The notes beneath the pieces were generated by a model. That model was not told where the DNA came from. It worked only from the letters and a program-made list of their open reading frames with translations, and searched no databases. A stretch of 64,000 bases of DNA from the NCBI GenBank assembly GCA_963682175.1, contig OY821781.1, positions 40,809,254 to 40,873,253 on the forward strand, read 5' to 3'. Shown one piece after another: positions 56,715 to 64,000 of this stretch (the first letter of the stretch is position 1; every line of letters begins with the position of its first letter). Origin of the DNA: Triglochin maritima. Its lineage: Eukaryota > Streptophyta > Magnoliopsida > Alismatales > Juncaginaceae. The position numbers and the translations under genes are program-made.

Positions 56715-59700
56715 CATCAGAAAGGAATAAGCCACACAAACAGATATCCATCATGTTTAATGGAGTTCACCGAATCAATATAGTCCTAAAATGAGCAAGT
56801 CAAGAACAGAAGTCCCAATACCACATAGAGAACCATTATCGTCTGGCAGGATGGCCGCAACCGCAAGTAGCTCTAGCCCTTATCTTTCTTCACAGCAGCA
56901 CAATAACGATCAACCAATGCTTCCCTCTGGATCTTTCTACGTCAATTGACTGTTTGAGCAATTGGTCCTTCATAGTTTGATTACTCAATATTCCACATGA
57001 TAAAAAGAATAATGTGCTTAATTAAACAGCCATAAAATGATATTTGCATTTGCAATTTTTGTCAAGATTCCTAAAATGCTTGTAAGAAGTAATAGATTAC
57101 AAACTGAAAATTTATTGTTCTTGATTCCTGATACAAACCAGTGAGACTTCCAAGCTTGCAAGGTTAACTACATACACCAAAACTCATATGGTTTACACCC
57201 AGTACATCTAAAAGTCACCACTTTAGGTCAAAACAAAAGAAATTACAACATATTAAGATCTACATTGTGATCAGGAAGATAATTCAAGTTCATTCCTGGT
57301 CTCAAAAATATAACGAAGAACTTGAACAAAACTGATGTCACGACGACGATCATTTAACGCTTCTGAAAGTTTATTGATTTGATCGAGTAAGCAAATATGA
57401 CAGCAAAGAGAACGTCGAATCCGATCACCCCGGCGGCAATGACGCCAAGAAACTCATGTTTGTATCCAAAGTATCTCCTCACAAACGCCTCGACAGTTTC
57501 ACCCGTTTCGATGGTAGTCTGTATATCCCCGAATTGAGAGGCAAATAAGCCATATACCGTCCACGCTACTGGGCAAGCCCAGGCATACCATCTCCACCAA
57601 ATCGGAATTCTCTGCAAAAAAACAAAATATTTCAATTAAAGTGGTGCCCTTTCCTACTTAAAACCAATCAGTAGTATGTAATGGGATTTTATAACCCACA
57701 ATGATATATGGGTGTGATTGAAGTAGAATAAGGTGCTTACCGTCCGAGGAATTACAAAGCCGGCGAATTGGTTCCAAATGTTGTAGAATATTGGTGCGAC
57801 CACTGAAGATATTGTGTTGTTTGGAGTCAAACCAACTGCCATCATACCGTAAAACGTGAAGTACAGAAATGAAGTGAAAGTGAAAAAAAGGAACCAAAAG
57901 AACTTGGCTGCTGTCCAGTTGAAATTCATTAAAGAATAGACAATCGCTGTGTATATTAGGGCCTGAAGGAAGATGTATGGAATCTCTATCACAACCTGGA
58001 AAAAATGAAATATAAGCACTTACTTTCGCCCAAATGTTGTGATTGCCATGTTTATAAATCAAGTTTGATTAGTGAATATTATTGTGAGAAAGAGATGTTA
58101 CCTGCCCAAAAGCATATGGCAATGCTGAATACATTCCCGCGCCTTTTTCTCGGTAGAAGACTGTTCGTTCAACGTCAACAACAGGTTGAACCATTTGAGA
58201 ATTCTGAACCCCAATGAACATAACCGCAGCATAAATACCACCCGCAGAATTCAGTAGATCTGATCTTGAGCTCCTGCATGTACCCCAGCTCATTTGTTAC
58301 ATCAAATCAACCATATAATGGATGATAACAATTTAAATGAAAGAGTTGATTTTGGTTATCAGGTTGCTGAAGGACTTACGTTTCAGATCCTAATCTCCAA
58401 AATATCGTTCCAAACAGCAAAGCTGTGATAGCCGTGAAAAAAATTCTTGTGGTACTGTAAGACGTATTTCGCCAATACGACTTGTGCTGCTTCCATAAGC
58501 ATGCAATGTATTGTATTGATGTGGATTGTGCGTATTGGCTCGGGAAATAAAGATCGTTTGATTCAGGAGCAGGCTGGCTGAGTTCATTAATAAGATTTTT
58601 GTTTCTCCTGCAAAAGTAATGGGAAGATGAATAATTGAATACAGAGCAGAGAAAAATCAATAGAAAGTTTGATGTAATCATACTCAAACAACTCAGAGTT
58701 CTTGTATATCTTGGCGAAGTCTAAACCCAACTTCTCTTCCTGTCCAGTGGTGGTCACTTCCAACATCCATGTTGCGGGGTTGTACCCGTCCTTTATCTTA
58801 GCCACTCCCTCGATACTCTTCACAAAATATAATGTATTTGTTAAGAAACCAAACTTGGTAAATGTTTGAGAATATAGAAAAGGGCGACTAGAATTACCTC
58901 GAAGTAGTTTATCAAGTAACAAGAATGGCGTCCGAGTGGACCTACATAGATTTCTTCCCCTCCTCGCTTGATTAGGAAAAGCTGCATGAGTGGAAAACAA
59001 CAACAACAACAACAAAGGCATTGAGCATAAGATCCTATTTTTCCATACGAGGATATACTTCAAGACCACACTTGCAGTTTTTACCTCATCGAATGATTCA
59101 AAGATGTCAATACTAGGCTGGTGAATCGTACAAACAACCGTTCTTCCAGTATCAACTGTGTTCCGCACAGTCCTCATTACAATTGCAGCTGCTCGTGCAT
59201 CCAGACCAGATGTAGGCTCATCCATAAAAATAATCGATGGATTTGCAACCAATTCGACAGCAATCGTTAGCCTTTTACGTTGCTCAGTTGACAGTCCATT
59301 AACAGAAGGCAATCCCACCAATGCTTTTCTTAGAGAGTCCAGCTCTACAAGTTGCATCACCTCCTCTATGAACATCTGCCAACATATATATCTAATATGT
59401 TTGAGAAATAACTCATTTTTTAGATTTTGAACAGTTGTTATTAGTATTTAATAATTTACTAGAATACAGGAAATAACGTTTTGTCAACCTTTCTTGTGGC
59501 ATAGTCAACTTCCTGCGGTAGACGGAGCCATGCTGAATAGAGGAGAGATTCGTACACCGTCACATAAGGAGAATGAATGTCATTCTGCTCGCAATACCCG
59601 GATATACGAGCAAACGTTTCCTGCTTCTTCGGATAGCCCGATATGGTTATTTTTCCATCGATGTATCCTCCAGTTTTCCTTCCAGCTAACACATCCATCA

Positions 59701-62700
59701 GAGTTGTTTTACCCGCTCCACTGACGCCCATTAAGGCCGTGAGCACTCCGGGTCGGAAGGCTCCGCTTAGATTGTTTAAAAGTAGCAGTCGATCCGCTCT
59801 CATGTCTTGAGTTTTCATTTCCTGCACATTCAAATTGGTTTCAGATTTCATAATCAACTAAGGTGTATATTAAAGCATGGGTGTCCAACTCAAAACCAAC
59901 CGGTAATATGTCACAAAAACAGTATAAATTGTCAGATGTGGGATTATATTCTGTATAGTGAAAAAGAAGCAACATTTGAAGCAAGCAACTGCAGTTGTTG
60001 TTTAGCTTACCGCAGGCATGTTTACGGAGTATTTCATGTTCTCAAACGTAATGGAAAGAGGAGTAAAAGGAAGGACCATGCCGCTCTTCTTCCCATTGAT
60101 TTCATGTGAGATCTGATCATCACTTCCTGCACATTTGAAAAATGATCAATGAAATGGACTCACAACACATGGTCATGATCATGTTTGTCAACTTCAACTT
60201 TACACTAAGCCTCAAAAGAGGGTCTAGATTTTTACAACAAGAGGCTATTTTGGAATTGACCCTTAATCTGACATGCCCTGACATTATACTGATTTCACAA
60301 TTAACAAGAGGTACATATGGTGAAGCTTGAATAAATAAATTGTATCTAACCTTCTGAAACAGACTGTGGAGAAGGATTATTTCCTCTTGGTAGAAGCTGA
60401 ACAAGGTCTCCTGTCCTGCTTGCCTCCTTCTCTTTTAAAGCTTCTTCGGATATAACAGTCTGTCCTTTCCCAATTGCTGCAAGAAGTTCAGCAAGCGCAA
60501 TGAAAAATCTCACAAACTTTTATAACTTCCGAAAAACTAAACGAATTCTAACATTCTTTCTTACGGTCAAGATACGTCAGTGCCACAACACATAGGCCAT
60601 TCAAAAGGAACACATATCCAAGCAATGCACCGACACCGATCCAGTACCAGTAAGAGTAAGGGAAAAGACCACGTACATCCAACACTTGCACGCCCAATAT
60701 TTCTCTACTTGTTGTTGAATTTACAACCTGCATGGAGTAGTTGTTTTTCGTGAAATTTGGATGCTCCACCACATTTTTAGAACTCAAGTAGTTAGGTTGG
60801 AAATGGTGGAACACTACTACAGTTTTTATTTGAGGGATGTATCGTTAAATCTTCAACAATTATTAACCAAATACTGCAAAAAAATCGCTTATAATCAATG
60901 TATTCAATGAGTTAAGTGTTCTCACATGTCTCCAACTTTTCCCCAGAAATTCATTGACAGCAACAGCATTTTGGCCATACATCAGAGGTGATGCCCAATA
61001 ACCCCAAATCCACCAATTCCCAATATTTTCTGAAGATAGAAGACAAACCCAATGACAATGTGATACTGCAGTAAAATAAAAGGTAAATGATGATGATACG
61101 GTGCCATACTTCTCGACAAGGAAAATCCACCAAGTACAAGGAGCACAATCATAGCAAACGTTCCAAGAGTGTTTGCAATAACCACATCTCTTCCCACTGC
61201 AGCAACGAAACGGAAAAGCCCGAAAGCCATCTGGCTTATTAAAGTGTACACTAGAAATTGGCGAAACATCCTGCATTCATAACGGGTATATCTGTGTTAA
61301 TAAATTAAAGACAAAGAAAACCATGATAGTGAAAAGGAAATGAGCGGATAGCACCTCTCGACATTCGGATCAAAGCCGATCACGTAATATGTTATTCCAG
61401 TCCAAACAGCACATTCAATTACCGATATTGGAATTTTCAAAATCCAAGATGGAAGGACGTAAGACCATGCAGGGTAAAAATAAAGATCTCTTTGCTTGTA
61501 AAAAACAGGAAGCCTTGCAATGCTCATTGCAAGCTCTGCAAATCCATTAAATAAATGGGAGAGAAGCCCAACGAACAAAGCACCTAAATAAACAATCCCA
61601 TCTTCAACTGAATCGTGGTGCATCTTCGTGCGAAAGTAGACTGTCATTGTCACTATGGAAGTGATAATAATCTGTGAACAGGTAAATATCATGGTATTGT
61701 GCATACATCTTCCAAGTTTTAGGAGAAGTTGGTGAATACAAAATATACTTAATTCACAAGATAACGTCACACATTATTGAGATTTAAAAGCTCCTAGTTA
61801 ATAACTCGTAGTAAGTATTACCTGGATAATCTTAAAGATGTAAACAAATGAGTTTCTCTTCATCAGGAGATATTCCCGTGACATGCATGATTTTAGCAAA
61901 TCCATCTTGCTAATACCATATTTTGAAGTTGTCAAAGCAGCTGGATGATTTTTGCTCCTGTCAAAAGGGGTGGCAAGCTCTTGTTGCAGTTTACGACCAA
62001 CATGGAAGGAACGGTATGCATCTGCGAATTCCCTAACGGAAACAAAACGATATGGCTTGTCTTTGTTTGCCCAATACTGATGTTGGTCTTTGACTGAAGT
62101 TACCTAATTGAATTGAGACATATTTGTTATGGATAATGTTTTTTTCTGTCTGAAGATTAAGAGAAGATATAACGACTTACTTCTTGCAAAAAATCAGCGA
62201 CACCTTTCCTTTCTGGGCATTTGAATTCCATTGACTCAAAGAAGGGAATGACGTTTTCAAGTGGTCCCTGATATACAATTTGTCCTTCAGACAGTAGAAT
62301 GATGTCGTCAAAAAGCTCGTATGTCTCTGGAGCCGGCTGAAGCAATGCAATCAGTGCGGTACCGTTGAGGATATGCACGGACTGCCGAATGGAATTAACT
62401 ATTTGGAAAGTTGTAGAACTGTCAAGACCAGTTGATATCTCATCCATGAACATTGCCTTGGAGGGTCCAACAAGCATTTCTCCTGTAAAAAATGTTCAAT
62501 AAGTTTATATTTCCAATTAACGTTGAAAAGATCAAATAGAACCTGTAGGCATATTTGTTTGGTAGATACCTGTAGTTACACGTTTCTTTTGTCCACCGGA
62601 GATACCTCTAGTCATTTGATCTCCTACCATGGTGTCTGCGCAAATGTCCAATCCTAAAATCTGTTGGATTGGTAAGGGCAAAGGTCAGTTGCTTTTCTTA

Positions 62701-64000
62701 TTTTATGTACTTTCTCTTGCTGTGTTCACCCTTTTTTTGTTCTTGTTTTTCTATCTAACAGATTAAGATAAAAAAACAAGCACCAACTTAAACTCTTACT
62801 TTCAAGATGTAGTCTGTGACCAATGCTTCCTGCCCTTTTAAAGCTGAGGCCTATAAGAACAAAAAAAAATCAGAAAACCATAAATCATTCAACCTCTATT
62901 ACAGTTAAAAGACATCACAAGCATTAACAGTCACAAGAAGAGCTTCAAAATATTTCCCTTTCTTAATTATTTAACAGCTGGAACAGAAAGTTGATTTTCA
63001 TTAAAAGTATCGCTCTCTACGTTTCGCTCTTGGTTCTCACCTTCATATAAAGATCAATATCAGGATCTGGTTTGATGTTTGCTGCCTTCTCTCGTTTTGC
63101 CAATTCCATCAACATCTCTGCAAAAAATAGCATTTATCATGGATACTAAAATTTAAATATTTGAAAACTTCTTCATTTGAAACAGATGTTATTCGCTCAT
63201 ACCATAACGTGTCCCAATTCCTTGACATCGAGCGGAGAAAGCTAGTGTTTCCCTTACCGTCATTTGGCCAATGTGGACATCATTCTGACTTATATAAGCT
63301 GATGTCCTCTGTGGTACAAACTCGGTCATCTCATGTCCATTATAAGTTACCTTCCCGGAGAACTATTCACAACAAGAAACTTAAGCAGTCGTAGTTTTAC
63401 ATTAAAAAACAAACAACTTATAATTGAAGTTTTTTGTGTCGATGAACACTTCTACCATATTATAAACTTCAAATTCTATATGTAAAGATGTGACAACAGA
63501 TAACCAACACCTAAAGTATATTGACGTTTACCTGTAGAGTAGAATCAAGCTTTCCAGCCAAAGCAAGCAAGAAAGTCGTTTTGCCGGAACCTGGGGGACC
63601 AAGTAGAAGAGTCATCCTGCACAATGGACAGAGCCATCACCAATGAAAACTTGAGATGACTACGAAATTCTAAATTTATAATTATGAGAAGCTTCTCACC
63701 TAGAAGGTTTAATTACACCACTAATATCGCTAAGGATAGATATCGGACTTTTTCTACTTGGAATGATGTGAAGAAAGTTTAAAATTTCCTGTAATGACAT
63801 AAATCCCAAAATATAAGTTAATCGTTCGCAACTTTGTGATCATACCAGAGTCGTTGCTATAGTAGAAAATACCTCAATCTTATTGAGAAAAGAGTTTATG
63901 ACTGTGGGAACTCCCCTGTTCCCAACGTACACTTCTGCATTCACTTTCAGATTCTCAAAACGGACTTCGATTGTTGGACTTTCAATCCCCACACTATAAA
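56715..64000. repeat. Duplicated segment, copy 2 (PDR transporter unit, runs off the right edge)
   Basis: Begins near 56715 (AGAAAGGAATAAGCCACA) and matches 22435 onward with scattered differences to the end of the window. It has two small extra stretches in the 3' flank (near 56790 and 57185) and lacks the solo LTR. Confidence 0.9.
57354..64000 (-). CDS. PDR-type ABCG transporter, copy 2 (exon 1 beyond the window)
   Basis: Exons 2-24: 63993-63873, 63788-63700, 63616-63532, 63362-63203, 63117-63041, 62850-62800, 62660-62570, 62482-62181, 62103-61822, 61671-61355, 61270-61110, 61029-60926, 60727-60565, 60476-60351, 60126-60011, 59821-59489, 59375-59085, 58981-58898, 58817-58684, 58607-58380, 58273-58102, 57995-57741, 57611-57354. 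Every exon has exactly the length of its partner in copy 1 and all frames stay open; 4000 coding bases are in the window. Both nucleotide-binding domains keep their Walker and signature motifs. In the last exon it reads [25 protein letters not shown], closer to other PDR proteins than copy 1. The role is as for copy 1: probable plasma-membrane exporter, substrate unknown. The 5' end lies past 64000; that exon 1 is intact is assumed. Confidence 0.92.

Overview
The window is nuclear DNA of a flowering plant, almost certainly a eudicot. Genes have GT-AG introns, and intergenic DNA is AT-rich and full of MITEs, LTR retrotransposons and solo LTRs. Gene families include a gibberellin 3-oxidase, a PPR protein, a plant PP2C and PDR-type ABCG transporters. 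All exon structures were assembled by eye from splice signals and reading frame.

Left part (1-21 kb), gene-rich. The 5' leader of a minus-strand gene runs off the left edge. Upstream of it is a nested hAT-like insertion (711-1500, with a second MITE at 1115-1383, both with 8-bp target duplications) and another MITE-like element (1545-1999). Next come a domesticated Mutator transposase of the PB1-containing MUSTANG type (5153-7822), a PPR protein resembling Arabidopsis At5g11310/SOAR1 with a large repetitive insertion (8466-10574), a gibberellin 3-beta-dioxygenase in two exons (16761-18055) and, convergent with it, a four-exon DBP1-like PP2C phosphatase (18583-20830, minus).

Right part (22-64 kb), a tandem duplication filled with transposons. 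Two near-identical 24-exon PDR/ABCG transporter genes lie on the minus strand. Copy 1 (24681-31771) is complete and open, predicting 1436 aa. Copy 2 (57354 to the right edge) lacks only exon 1, which lies beyond the window. Between them are a young Ty3/chromovirus element (36138-45015; near-identical LTRs, tRNA-iMet-type primer site, chromodomain-like tail), a degenerate Ty1/Copia element (46157-55024) inserted in the last exon of a third, dead PDR copy, two solo LTRs of one family nested in that Copia element, and a further solo LTR (55735-56705). A solo LTR (22642-24296) sits downstream of PDR copy 1; copy 2 keeps the empty site, so that insertion is younger than the duplication.

Most unusual signal: four LTR types, two Ty3-like and two Ty1-like, each carry a dense array of the 10-bp dyad CGGTCGACCG or its CGGT-NN-ACCG variants in the inferred U3 region. 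This looks like a regulatory array shared by unrelated retroelement lineages. I found no tRNA, rRNA or CRISPR.
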